This document shows positions 13,518 to 23,963 of a DNA stretch of 64,000 bases, piece after piece. The stretch is from NCBI RefSeq assembly GCF_029931775.1, contig NC_079324.1:64301268-64365267 (forward strand), read 5' to 3'. A program made the position numbers and the translations under genes. The notes under the pieces were generated by a model, which saw only the letters and a list, made by a program, of their open reading frames with translations, did no database searches and was not told the DNA's origin. Positions within the stretch are counted from its first letter, which is position 1; each line of letters opens with the position of its first letter. The stretch is from Euleptes europaea (Eukaryota > Chordata > Lepidosauria > Squamata > Sphaerodactylidae).

Positions 13518-13941
13518 GTGACTACTGCCATTCGCCCCCCCCCCTGTCCTTTGCAGCTGAGCCGGGGGCAGCACTCTGCTCCCCTACCTGCCTCTTCTTT
13601 CACGCACACACTCTTGGGCAAGTTAATGATGTTTGCATATCAGTTTGCAAATTGTGGTGCTTGGTGTCAAGAGAGTGGGGTGTCTTGTGTTCTCGTCGGC
13701 TGGGAGCCCATTCATGCTTTGAGGGGACGGGGTGGGGGCATGTGTTCCAGAGGTGACTCAAACAGAAACCCTGCCAGTGAGGATGGGGTAAAGAAGCCTT
13801 GGAGTGGGGGACCAGGAGGAAGAGGGGCTGGGGGAGAATGCCTGGCTGCTGGTCCCTAAGGATGGGGGCCCCTTGGTCGTGTCTAAACAGCAGAGGCAGG
13901 AGGACCAGCCAAAAGATTAATTCATTCTGTCCCCCTTCCAG

Positions 13942-14081
13942 GCTCAGCTCAGGAGAAGACAAGAACCAGAGGGAATGGGGGAAGTCAGCCCTGTGCAGTT
14001 GTCTAGGTCTCCGAAATCTATGTTCCCGGCTGGAAGCCCTGGGGTCAGAGTGCTGCCCGCGGGCACAGAGAAAGAAGAGAG
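13942..14081 (+). CDS. KIAA1671: KIAA1671 protein, penultimate exon
   Basis: This 140-nt exon has acceptor CCCCTTCCAG and donor GTGAGT. It encodes AQLRRRQEPEGMGEVSPVQL, then SPKSMFPAGSPGVRVLPAGT and EKEE. The order K-AQL...SPKS...GVRVLP follows the mammalian C-terminal domain. It ends two bases into a codon (AG|A, Arg). Confidence 0.9.
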
Positions 14082-14268
14082 GTGAGTGGGGGGTTTGCCC
14101 AGGATGGTGAGGCTGCTGCTCAGAAAGAGGTTCAGATTCTGCGCCAAGGAAAGGTGGATTCTGCGGAATTGAGCGAATCTGCCTAAATCTGTGTTCCTTG
14201 CAGTGTTACTCCGTTCTGTTTTTGTGCCTCCGAGACAGCCAGCCACTGGGCCAGGTGCCTCTCTGGCT

Positions 14269-14803
14269 TAGAATCATAGAGTTGGAAGGGACCACCAGGG
14301 TCATCTTGTCCAACCCCCTGCACAATGCAGGAAATTCACAACTACCCCCCCCCCACACACACACACCCAGTGACCCCTACTCCACGCCCAGAAGATGGCC
14401 AAGATGCCCTCCCTCTAATCATCTGCTTAAGGTCATAGAATCAGCATTGCTGATAGATGGCCATCTAGCCTCTTCTCAAAAACCTCCAGGGAAGGAGCGC
14501 TCACCACCTCCCGAGGAAGCCTATTCCACTGAGGAACTGCTCTGTTAGAAAATTCTTCCTAATGTCTAGACGGAAACTCTTTTGATTTAATTTCAACCCG
14601 TTGGTTCTGGTCCGACCTGGGGCAGCAGAAAACAACTCTGCACCCTCCTCTCTCTCACAGCCCTTCAAGAACTTGAAGATGGTTATCCTGTCCCCTCTCA
14701 GTCTTCTCCTCTCCAGGCTCCTTCAGCGTACCCAGCTCCTTCAACCTTTCCTCATAGGACTTGGTCTCCAGACCTCTCACCATCTTTGTTGCCCTCCTTC
14801 TGT
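14269..14803 (-). repeat. CR1-type LINE 3' region
   Basis: The plus strand begins with TAGAATCATAGAGTTGGAAG, the reverse complement of the CR1 end, and continues through the 3' untranslated region into the region read as CTGGAGACCAAGTCC on the minus strand. At about 535 bp it is the longest CR1 copy here. Confidence 0.87.
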
Positions 14804-15544
14804 GATTCTAGCAGGTTTTGCCCACTCGCTTTTAAGACGATGTGCGTTTTTAAAAATAAAAACTGAAACCTGCTGACCCCCCAGGGTCCTGTTCTGTGAT
14901 GTTGCGGGAGCCTCCCCCACCCAACTCCTTGAGTCGAGGGGAAAAGAACAGATCCGCGTTCCCTTGCAAGGAAGGAAAGTTTCTGTGTGCAAGAATCTTC
15001 ACACTTGAATGTTTTGAGTCAAAAAGTGAGCTTCAAAGGTGCAAAGAGCCCCCCCCCCACTATTGCAACTGCTCCCCCCCAATCCTTTTTTTTTTTTTTT
15101 TTTTGCAGACTCAGTATGTTGGTTGTTCTGGTCCCTTTTGGGAGCTTTACTGTATGTTCCCAGCCAATCAGGGGAAGCCTAACAAACATGATAATGTCAT
15201 GGAGCTAGGTAGCCAATGAGATTTGTCTTTGTTATGACATCAAGGGGGGGCAAATAAATGCAGGTTCACAGAGGCCCCCCATCTTGCTGTGCTGCTGGCT
15301 TTAGTGCCTTCCCTTCCCATGTGGTGCTGCAAATGCCCCCCTACCCAGGGCGGGCTGGGCCTGGAGGGAAAGGTCTCGTCCTGTGGGAAGAAGCCCGTGG
15401 GGATGAGCCGGCTCTCTGGCATTTGCTTGCAGTGCAACTTGACACGTGCCTTGGTTTGTTTTCCCACCTTCCCTCTGCTCCAGCTGGGTAAGATGGCATT
15501 TTTTTTGGGGGGGGGCATGTTGGCCCAGTCACCCTGACCTAGGT

Positions 15545-15750
15545 TAGGGTTGCCATTTCTGGCCTGGGAAGTTCTTGGAGATCTGGAGGTGGTGCCTGTG
15601 GAGGGAGGGATTTCACCTAGAATCTGTGGTATACGGTAGAGTTTGCCCTCTCGAGTTGCCGTTTTCTCCAGAGGAACGGATCTGTGTAGTCAGAAGGTAA
15701 GTTGTAATTCTGGGAGAACTCTAGGCCCCACCAGGAGGTTGGCAACCCTA
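15545..15750. mobile_element. Small hAT-like MITE with GTTGCCA ends
   Basis: The ends are inverted: TAGGGTTGCCA at the left and TTGGCAACCCTA at the right. The interior carries the family phrases TGGAGATCTGGAGG and TTTTCTCCAGAGGAAC. It is about 206 bp and non-coding, so it depends on a transposase from elsewhere. The hAT assignment rests on the 8-bp duplication of the sister copy at 23608. Confidence 0.7.
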
Positions 15751-15916
15751 TAACCCAGGCGTGTGTGTGTGTGTGTCTCTCCCCAATCCTTTTCCAAATA
15801 CCTCTTCTCACCCTTTTGCAAGGGCCTGTGCAAATTCTGACCGCCAAGGGGCATGGAAGAAAACCCCTCCCTCCCCTCCCCTCCCCCTAGCTGAGCCAGC
15901 CTTTTTGTGTCTCTAG

Positions 15917-16001
15917 ACCGGAGGAGGCGCCTCCCTCCCCGCAGTGGCTGAAGGAGCTGAAGTCCAAGAAGAGGCAGAGCCAGTACGAGAACCAGGTGTG
16001 A
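15917..16001 (+). CDS. KIAA1671: KIAA1671 protein, last coding exon with stop
   Basis: The acceptor GTGTCTCTAG is followed by codons for PEEAPPSPQWLKELKSKKRQ, then SQYENQV and the stop TGA (15999-16001). The end PSPQWLKELKSKKRQS.YENQ is the conserved C-terminus of KIAA1671 and resembles that of TNKS1BP1. Together the six exons in the window encode 295 residues in one consistent frame. Confidence 0.95.
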
Positions 16002-19000
16002 GGAGGAGGAGGTCTGGAGGCGGCGGGGAGCCTGCGCACGTGGGGCAGCTGAGCAAAGAACTCCAGACGAGTCCGTCATGGCAGATCAGCCATGGTGGTT
16101 AAATGGAACCTCCACGTTTGGAGGCAGTCTACCTCCCAAGGGGATGAAGAAAAGAAGGTCCCACTTGCGGGGGTTTTGGAGGCCCCTGGCTTGCTTCCGT
16201 TGGGAGGACGTTGGTGTCGGCAGGCCCTTCGCACGATCCAGCGGGGCCGTCCTCGCCCTCTTCTGCTATGAGCCAGCAGACCACACCGGGAGGGAAGGCC
16301 AAGGGAGACCCCTCTCCAGATGGGAAACATGGGATGAGTCGGCTGGAGATCCTGGGAGCTGAGTCGCAAGCGCAGCTCTCCCGATTCTTGGGCTTTTCTG
16401 ATGGGGGGGGCTGCACCCCAGGGAGGGCAGCCCAGCGGTGTTTTCTGTGTCCTCCAGCAGAGGGTCTACTTTGCTTTGCCCCCACCCTCCCTGCCTCTCC
16501 CACCTTGACAGCTGGGAGGCCTTCCTTGGGGGAAAGACATTGATTTGGAAACAGAAGCCTTAAATCGCCCGCAGCCCCTCGGCCTGCCCCTTCCTGCCTC
16601 CACCGCTCTGCGCGGGGGACCCTCCCCTCTCTGGTGCAGGAAGCCCCTCCACTGCTGCCCAAGTCAACAGCCAGACCTGGAAGAAAGCAAGAGCCGGAGA
16701 GGAGCCCTTCTTGGAGCCCCAAAGACTGCTGGGTGCCTGCAGGGGGTGCTGCTGCGCTGCGGCTCCCAGGGCCCGGAGCATCCAGGGGTGCGCCTCCAAG
16801 GGCTGGGGTCAGGCGCAAAGGCCCTGCGCCGGTGTCAGAGCGCTGGAATGAGCGGGTGGTTTCTTGGGGCTGCCCTGTGCAGGAGGGAGGCAAAGGTGGG
16901 GGGTAGGCTGGGAAGAAAACCAGGTAATGATTACTGCCACATTGAAAAGGAAATTTAACCGTTGACTGTTCTTAAGTATATTTTGGATTTGGTCAGGATA
17001 AATGTGATTGGTGGGTGTGCTGCCCGGACCAGGATCCTGTTCTTTTTGCTGTTGTACTTTTTGTTGTACTTTTTTTTAAGCTCTAAGAAGATTTTGTGCT
17101 CTTTTCTGTCCGATGGCGTGGATTGTGTCAGCACTCGGGATAATTGTTTCTGATGATGCGTTTCCGTGCCTAGGAGGGCAAAGCAATAATGTCAGAGAGC
17201 TATAAATAATCCGTTTTCTTTTCTGCTTGGCCAGCGACAGAAAGGAAGGAGCAGGAAATGTGCTGGAGCAGTTGTCAGGGCTGCACAGGAACCTGTGGAT
17301 TGTCTAGCTGGGAGCCTTTTATTCTGTACATAACCAGGTTTTTTTGTGTGTGGTTTGTTTAATTCTTATTCCTGTGTTTCAAAAGTTCAAGAGCAGAAGC
17401 GTGTTTTGTTTGCACAGGCGCTAACCTTGTGGCGGATGCGCAGAGAAGCTCCCAGCTGGCTGATGCCGCTTTCCATGGCCTCCAGGCATCACTGGGGACA
17501 GTTTCTGCTCTCTGTATGGTGATGGTCTCTTTGAGAGATCCAGGTGTACTTGTTCTTAAGGTTGTGCCCCACAGTGGCAAAGGTGAACTGCAGCTGCACA
17601 AAGGTCTACCTGTCCTTTTTCTGTGGCTCTCGGCTCCCCCCCCCCCCAGGAGCATCTTCATTCGAACAAGTAACCAAGGAAGAGCTGCTGCGGTTCTCTC
17701 CCGCCCTGCGCCAGAGAACCAACCCCGATTTTGTTTCCTTTCCTCATATCAGACCCCACCCCCCTTTTCTGGAATGAAGGGCTGCATTCAGAATGTTGCA
17801 TTGTTTATTCCCCTTCCTGCCCCCCCCCCCATAAGTGCTCTTCTCAGAAATTTTCTATTTTCATATATCAGAGTTTAGATGTTAGCAGTTGCTTCCGTGG
17901 CACAGATGTCCCTACCGCCACCCCGCCTCTGCCCAGAGGAAGGTGAGGAGCTCCCGGTCCCTCCCTGAGCCTGGCCTGCCCTCCTCCCCTGGTCAAGCAC
18001 CGCCAGAATTCATGGCGAGGCAGGGAAGGCAGAATTTGTCAGCGCCAGAACTTAGGAAGGGAACTTAGTTGTCCCACAGAGTGCCGGAGGGCAGCCTGTT
18101 GGCACGTGGGCAGACTGGTCTGCCACCCTCCGGCTCTGAGCCGCCATGAAGCTTGTGCCAATCCGTGTTGAGGAAGACGCTTCTTTCTCACTCAGCCCTT
18201 TCTGCTCCTACACCCCCTTCCCCCACCCCGGTCTGGATGATCTCACACCAAGGAAACGTCTTCCTCACTCACTTTGAGGTGGCTTAATCGAGGAGGCTGC
18301 AGCTCTGCTCATGTGTAAGCACCGCATGCACCTCAGAGCCAGAGCTCGACAGGGCTCTGAGGTGCATACGGTGCTCATGCATGAGCAGAGCGGCAGCCTC
18401 CTTGATCCTGCACAGATTCCCCCCCGCCCGGCTCCCTCAGCTGTACCAGAACTTTCTCAAAGATGCCACCTATATTGTATTTTCCCCCAGCAAAACTCGT
18501 ATATTTTGATCTTGGAACCAAGAATGTATTGCGAAGCGTTAATGCTTTGTCCTTTTCCCATGGGACCCTTGCACGCACACACACACCCAGTCTGCGTGAT
18601 GCTGGGTCCTCTCTGCTGCTAAGCACCCCCCCTGCACTGGTGTGTGTGGGGGGGCTGCTCTTCTGGACGCAAAAAGAGATGTTGTCGGCCACCCCCTTCA
18701 GCCTTTCCTTCATGACGCCTGCTGCCGTCTGCTTGCATAAGTAGGGTCTGTTTGGCGTTCTTTTGCCCTGGGGGTCTGCGTGTGTGTGTTTGTGTGTGAT
18801 GTTTATCCATGTGCTGTATGCCCTGATGTGTACACCAAGATGTTTTTGAAGGGTTTGGCCCTCTTGCATTTCATTAGTCTGTATATGTGTGTGTTGTGTG
18901 TGTGTTTTTTTAAGTGTCTGCTTTATTGCATTTTGTTTTATTCTCCTGTGTGATTTTCCTTTTGCCTGTAAAGTGCACGTTAGCAATTTCTCCTCCAACA

Positions 19001-19017
19001 GTACTGAGCACTTGTGT

Positions 19018-19043
19018 ACACACACACACACACACACACACAC
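19018..19043. repeat. CA microsatellite
   Basis: An uninterrupted AC dinucleotide run of about 26 bp, with looser GT-rich DNA just upstream at 18778-18904. Confidence 0.9.
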
Positions 19044-19324
19044 CTACCGCCCCCCCCCAGGCAAAGCCCCCCTCACCCTTCACAGCGGCCCAGCCGGGGG
19101 GCCTCAGGCAGGTTGGCAGCATCTCTTCACCATCTGAGGATGGGACATTTGCCGGGCGTGGGAAGCTGAACCTCGACTTCCCTCGAGAGCTGATGGGCTT
19201 GAGGCGGGGTTCGGGCAGGCCCCTCTGGGTTTGTACCCCCCCCCGGTCACCCCTCCTTTGTGCTTGGGCAGGGCACTGAGATCCTATAGTTTTACTACGA
19301 AGGAATGTTTGACCTTTAACTATG

Positions 19325-19330
19325 ATTAAA
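19325..19330 (+). terminator. KIAA1671: Possible KIAA1671 polyadenylation signal ATTAAA
   Basis: The ATTAAA hexamer is followed by GT-rich DNA (TCTGTGGAGAGTCTGTC). This fits a cleavage signal, but the distance from the stop codon (3.3 kb) leaves it uncertain. Confidence 0.3.
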
Positions 19331-19940
19331 AACAAACCCTTCCGAAAGATTCTGTGGAGAGTCTGTCTTCATTTTAATTTTCACGCCTTCGCACGACCGA
19401 CCGGGGCTGAGATCCATTTTGCTAACAGTGGCCCTTTAGCCCTGGCACCAGGGGCTTTCCTCCCTCCCCCCTCCCGTGCCGTGGGAAGGCTGTCTGCACC
19501 AATCACAGCTGCGAGGAGAAGGGATCCATGGGATCCAAGCCCCCCTTCCCATCCCAGGGTCTCCCCATTCAGCATTGCTCTCCTGTCGGGAGGAGGGGAG
19601 GTGCTTGGCAGGGGCGGGTGCTGAGTAGCTGCGGCCTGGCATTCTCGCCATCCGATTGCCAGGAGGAGGCAGCAAGGAGCACCCGGCAGCGGCCTCCGCA
19701 TCAAGTCTCCACCCTTCCACGCCTGCCTGGGGCTTTGGGGAAAGGGAGAAAAACCAGAGCCCCCCCGTGGGAGGGGACCTCTTTGGCATCTTGGGTGGCA
19801 GCCGTGGGCCCCGGGACCTCCCAGGGCCAAGTGAACTACGAGCTGCTAGTATCTGACCTGGTTCTTCTCTGAAATGGACGGGTGGGATAGCCTAACCGTA
19901 TCCGTGGCCTAACCAGTGGAACCTGGAGAGGTTTCTAGTC

Positions 19941-20277
19941 CAGAGGTTCCCAACATGGCTGCCCCAATAGCTTTCCTGTTGCCCACCAATTGTTTTTAGA
20001 ATGTGGGCGAAACTAGATGGGGCTTTTTCCCAACAGGGCTTCTGGTTAGCTGTGTAGATTAAAAGGTGTACGGCTAAACAGAGCTTATATGTGAAATACT
20101 GAAGCGTTACTATTAGAGTTATACACCACCTCGCTCCACGCCATTTTGCAGTTGGCTCCACCCCCAGTGGCAGCCATTTTGTGCTGGGCTCTGCCTCCTG
20201 CAGCAGCCGTTTTGTTCCCACAACCCTGTCAGGATGCCAAAAGTGTCCCCATGTGCAAAGAGGTTGGGGGGCTCCTG
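19941..20277. mobile_element. hAT (Charlie-like) non-autonomous transposon
   Basis: The left end CAGAGGTTCCCAACATGG and the reverse complement of the right end, CAGGAGCCCCCCAACCTC, are similar and of the Charlie type. Flanks TTCTAGTC (19933-19940) and ATCTAGGC (20278-20285) match at 6 of 8 positions, as an aged 8-bp target duplication would. It lies between KIAA1671 and the CRYBB3 promoter. Confidence 0.65.
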
Positions 20278-20843
20278 ATCTAGGCCGCAGAAACGTTGAG
20301 GAGCCTCCTTGCCTGTGCGTAGCCACACCGGCTGTCTCTGGCATGTCAGCAGCCCGACACAGAGGAGCTGCCCAGCTCTGTTGCAGCTTTAGAAAGCTTC
20401 CCACTTGCTTACCTGCATTCTTCCTTGACACAGGTGACCGAGCTAGGTGCACCCCATCCGCAGACCTCTCTGGCTCCTATCAGTTTCCACTTCTGGAGAT
20501 GATTGGTTTCTGGACGGCAATTCCGAGGAGTTTGCCTTCAAACCAGACCGAACCAGGAGTCTGGCTGCTTTCTGCTCCCATAGCCAGGCCCTGGGCGTCT
20601 CCTGAGAATGTGGCAGGCGCATGCCGGTGTCGGGCCTTTGGCCAAACACTTGGGAGAGCTGCTGACCCAGAAGTTTCACGGGGCTCTGGCAAGGAGCGGA
20701 GCCAGCCTGCGGACGGGCCCCCTGGCTTGCTGCTAATCTGCACCCAGGGCGGCCGGGAGAGCCGGGCACAATGGGCTGGCATTGTGGTGTCAAGCCCTCG
20801 GGATTGGAGCAAAATGCAGCGGGTGGAATCGGCCGGCTGCCGC

Positions 20844-20902
20844 TGCTGCCTCAGCATCCCCCCCCCAAAGCCCTGCTGCAGCCAGAGGGGGCCCAATAAA
20901 TA
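20844..20902 (+). promoter_or_regulatory. CRYBB3: CRYBB3 core promoter: MARE and TATA-like box
   Basis: TGCTGCCTCAGCA at 20844-20856 differs at one position from the 13-bp Maf recognition element TGCTGACTCAGCA. An A/T-rich TATA-like element, AATAAATA, lies at 20895-20902. An inverted CCAAT box, ATTGG, lies near 20812. Maf proteins (L-Maf/c-Maf) are known activators of lens crystallin promoters through such sites. With the start placed about 30 bp after the TATA-like box, the element would be near -80, a usual place. Regulation is inferred. Confidence 0.7.
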
Positions 20903-20926
20903 GCGCAGCCTGTTTGCCTGGCCAGC

Positions 20927-20961
20927 CTGTCGGAGCATTCAGTGCTGTCCGGGAGCAGGAG
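20927..20961 (+). other. CRYBB3: CRYBB3 non-coding exon 1 (inferred)
   Basis: Beta-crystallin genes start with a short untranslated exon. About 25-30 bp after the TATA-like box a short stretch ends at donor GAG|GTAGGC (20961/20962). The start coordinate is estimated from the TATA distance. Confidence 0.55.
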
Positions 20962-21793
20962 GTAGGCAGGGCCCCGCGCCCCCCACACCCCAAAGCCCCC
21001 ACAGCCTGGGCTGAACAAGAGCCCTTCCCCCCAAGCCAGTAGCTTTTGCAATGATTCTGCTAGGTGAATGGAGCACTTCTGGGTGGTGGCATCTTTCGGC
21101 ATCTTGCCCCACCGAAGCATAAAAAGGGAGATGTTGAGGCTAACCCCCTCCCCATAACTACGTTATCATATCACTGCCCCAGTGGTGAGAGGCCTGGCAC
21201 TTCAGGGGTGGGCAAGGGGCATCCGAGGGGCCGAGAGGCAGAAGTACGGTCTCCGAGGCGGCTGAAACTGGATTGGCCCTCATGCTGAGTTGTGGGGGGA
21301 GGGAAGGTTGTGGGGTGCAGAGAGAACACCGAGAAATTCCAGAAGCCGTGCTGCAGGAGAGTGGGGGGGGGGCTTGAGGCTCACATGCAAGTCATACATT
21401 AATGACTGCCAGCATGCGGAGCGTGCCCCTGTAGGCCTTCCCCACGCTGCAAGAGGCATCTGTAAACAGGGCTTCTGCTGTGCTGAATTCTCCTGGTCCA
21501 GGAAGCTCCTGCGGTCCTTGGCCCACCCCCTACATGTCACAGAGTGGCTGTGAGCCAGAGGTGCTCCTCCTCTTTGGGTTCTGCTGCTCGGGGGCCAGGA
21601 CGGCTCTTCTCTCCATCAGCTCAGTTCTTCGTAGGTCCCCCTTGCAATCCAAGGGCTCAGGATGCAGCCAAAGGCAGCTACTCTCTCCACCCTTCTGGTG
21701 AAAGCAGATCGTACAGAAATCTGCACAGTAGGTGTTCCTCCTTGAGGTAAAGCGCTAACTACCTGGAATTTGGGGGTGGGGTTTTCAGGCACC

Positions 21794-21868
21794 ATGGCAG
21801 AACAGCAGAGCCCACCAGGGGAGATGGCGGCTGCCGAAAACCTGGAAGAAACGGAGCACAACTTCAAG
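21794..21868 (+). CDS. CRYBB3: Beta-B3-crystallin, exon 2 (N-terminal arm)
   Basis: This is the first coding exon of beta-B3-crystallin, a structural lens protein that forms beta-crystallin oligomers in fibre cells. The exon begins at 21789 after acceptor GGGGTTTTCAG, and the ATG sits in the good context ACCATGG. It encodes the 25-residue, non-globular N-terminal arm: MAEQQSPPGEMAAAENLEET followed by EHNFK. The arm begins MAEQ as in mammalian CRYBB3 and is poorly conserved after that. The donor is AAG|GTAGGG at phase 0. An alanine-tRNA-like SINE begins only 39 bp after the donor. Confidence 0.93.
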
Positions 21869-21907
21869 GTAGGGCACGACCAAAGGTTGGATTCTCTTTC
21901 TTGATCA

Positions 21908-22119
21908 CATGAACACATGAAGCTGCCTGATACTGAATCAGACCCTCGGTCCATCAAAGTCAGTATTGTCTACTCAGACTGGCAGCGGGTCTCCCGGGTC
22001 TCAGGTAGAGGTCTTTCCCATCACCTACCTGCCTAATCCCTTTCACTGGAGATGCTGGGGATTGAACCTGGGACCTTCTGCATGCCAAGCAGATGCTCTA
22101 CCACTGAGCCACAGCCCCT
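21908..22119 (-). repeat. Alanine-tRNA-like SINE in CRYBB3 intron 2
   Basis: The reverse complement carries TGTGGCTCAGTGGTAGAGCA (box A) and GGTTCAATCCC (box B), then the body and the GCAGCTTCATGTGTTCATGTG-like end. It is near full length and well preserved. Confidence 0.9.
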
Positions 22120-22504
22120 TCCCTTCTTTACCCTTGTGCCACGCACCATGCCACAAGCCCCCCAAGAGGCGGTGGAGCTGGGAGATGTGTGAAGCCAGCT
22201 GTTTGCTCCCTCTCCAGAGAGGAAACCTTGCCATGGAGGCCAGCTGCCACACCTTAACGGGCGTGCAGCCTCCTGCAAAAGCCCCTGACCTTCCATGGCC
22301 TGCTGACCCTCTGCTCCGGAGGTGGGGAAGGGACACTTGCCAGCAGGAAGGGGGTGGCTGCTGGTGCCCACGCCTCTTCCCGTAGTTTTGGTCTTAGCCA
22401 TGTCTTCCAAGGGCATCGCTGTGCTACTTTCATTGCCGCAGACATCACCACTAAGGACATATTGCGGCCACTACTTTTGTGTGCACACTCGACGTTGGGA
22501 AGCT

Positions 22505-22953
22505 CCCACATGAGAACGCACACGAAGCTGCCTGGCACTGAATCAGGCTGTTGGTCCCTCAAGGTCAGTATTGCCTGTTCAGACTGACAGTAACTCTCCA
22601 GCATTCGATGCAGAGATCTTTCCCATCACCTAGTGTGTCTGCGTGTGTCTTCAAGTCACAGCTGACTTATGGCAACCCTGTAGAGTTTTCAAGGCAAGAG
22701 AGGCTGGGAAGTGGTTTGCCATTGCCTGCCTCTGCGCGGGCTGAGAGGGTTCCAAGAGAACTGTGACTGGCCCAAGGTCACCCAGCAGGCTTCCTGGGGA
22801 GGAGTGGGGAATTGAACCCTGTTCTCCAGATTAGAGTCCACCGCTCTTAACCCACTTCACCATGCTGGCTCTCATCACCCACTACCAGCTCCTTTTAAAT
22901 GGATGGAACCTGGGACCAAAGCCGAGGCTCTTCCACTGAGCCACGGTCCCTCT
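22505..22953 (-). repeat. Alanine-tRNA-like SINE split by a second SINE
   Basis: The family sequence is present at 22505-22633 and resumes at 22873-22953 with the box B and box A region. The gap holds another SINE. The bases CATCACCTA before the insert and CATCACCCA after it form its target duplication. Confidence 0.8.
22634..22872 (-). repeat. tRNA-headed SINE with BovB-like tail (Sauria-SINE type)
   Basis: On the minus strand the copy begins GAGCCAGCATGGTGAAGTGG, has the body GGGTGACCTTGGGCCAGTCA and the shared block GAGGCAGGCAATGGCAAACC. It ends in the BovB-like tail GCCATAAGTCAGCTGTGACT. It lies inside another SINE and is flanked by the 9-bp near-identical repeat CATCACCYA. Confidence 0.82.
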
Positions 22954-23127
22954 CCAACTCCCGGGCAGCTCCTGTTGAGCTCTGTTCTCTCTTTTATCTC
23001 AGCCATTAAAAGACTCCATGGCTCCAGTTCAGCAGCCTTTGCAGTGTGAGATGCAATGTGAAACATGCCTGGGTTTTTCATTTAGCTTCTTAACACCACC
23101 TAACCCCTCAGGGCTGTGTGTGGGTGG

Positions 23128-23185
23128 ACAGCATTTGAAATCAATTAAGGCACTTAATGACTAATTTGGTTAATAAAGCATCTCT
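23128..23185. promoter_or_regulatory. AT-rich homeodomain-site cluster in CRYBB3 intron 2
   Basis: A short unique block contains the inverted repeat ATTAAG-GCA-CTTAAT (23144-23158), then CTAATTTGGTTAATAAAG. Such clustered TAAT cores are typical of homeodomain-bound conserved elements. Its position inside a lens gene makes an enhancer plausible; this is inference. Confidence 0.3.
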
Positions 23186-23514
23186 TCTCCCCCCTCCACT
23201 GGCACAAGGCACTCACTGCTGAAGTGTGGTGCCTTTTGCCGCTCTGATGGGGCCACGTTTTGCCGTGTTAAGTATTTCTGGCTCCAGAGGCAAAGAGGAG
23301 GAGGGACCCCTGGCACTGAGTCAGCTTTCAAACTGGGCCTCGTGCTCCATCTCTGATTTACTGCTTCTGCTTGCGCTCACCTCCTCTGCAAGAGCCAAGC
23401 TGCACCACTCATGTAGATTCTGTTATAAACAGTGGCCCCCAGCCTCTGAGGATCTACAGTTGTCATTTGGTCTCCCTGACTAAGCTCCTTTTCACAATTT
23501 GCCTGCAGCTCCGT

Positions 23515-23963
23515 CCAGCAGCCTCAATAGCTCAGACTAGCTTGAGCTGATGAGAGTTTTTGAGCTAAGCAGGGTTGGGCTCGGTCAGTACTTAGATGGG
23601 AGACCACTAGAGTTGCCAGCTCCAGATTGGAAGATTTTGGAGATTTGGGGGTGGAGCCTGAGGAGGCAGAGTTTGGGGGAGAGGAGGGACTTCAGTGGGG
23701 TATAATGCCCTAGAGTCCACCTTCCAAAGTGGCCATTTTCTCCAGGGGAACTGATCTCTGTCTCCTGGAGATCAGTTGTAATAGTGGGAGATCTCCAGCC
23801 ACCACCCGGAGGCTGGCAACTCTAGAGACCACCAAGGAAGTCCAGGGTTGCTACGCAGAGGCAGGCAATGGCAAACCACCTCTGTTTGTCCCTTGCCTTG
23901 AAAACCCCAACAAGTGGAACTTCTTGGGGTTACCATTAATCCACTGCAACTTTATGGCACTTT
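23515..23963 (+). repeat. 5S-rRNA-derived SINE with BovB-like tail, split by a MITE
   Basis: The copy has GAGCTAAGCAGGGTTGGGCT and GATGGGAGACCAC, the 5S box A and intermediate element. These are followed after the insert by CAAGGAAGTCCAGGGTTGCT and GGCAATGGCAAACCACCTCT. The split at 23608-23824 is a hAT-like MITE. Confidence 0.82.
23608..23824. mobile_element. hAT-like MITE with exact 8-bp target duplication
   Basis: Inverted ends TAGAGTTGCCAGC and GCTGGCAACTCTA bound a 217-bp non-coding element. The flanking bases GAGACCAC occur at 23600-23607 and again at 23825-23832, an exact 8-bp duplication as made by hAT transposases. It inserted into the 5S-type SINE. Confidence 0.88.

Larger units (their letters stand above)
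16002..19345 (+). other. KIAA1671: Probable KIAA1671 3' untranslated region and downstream DNA
   Basis: No coding exon follows the stop. Unique AT-richer sequence at 16930-17370 and 17840-17890 could be conserved untranslated sequence. The first clear polyadenylation hexamer variant, ATTAAA, is at 19325-19330. Weaker variants occur earlier (GATAAA near 16998, TATAAA near 17201). The true end of the transcript cannot be fixed from sequence. A long minus-strand open frame at 16129-16893 has no recognisable domain. Confidence 0.35.

Noticed and set aside
16129-16893. Minus-strand frame of 254 codons over the KIAA1671 3' region
   Set aside because: Low-complexity peptide opposite a probable 3' untranslated region, with no recognised domain.
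18310-18400. Inverted copies of a CTCAGAGCC..GGCTCTGAGG stretch near 18330-18365
   Set aside because: A short local palindrome in an untranslated region; too small to claim an element or a structured RNA.
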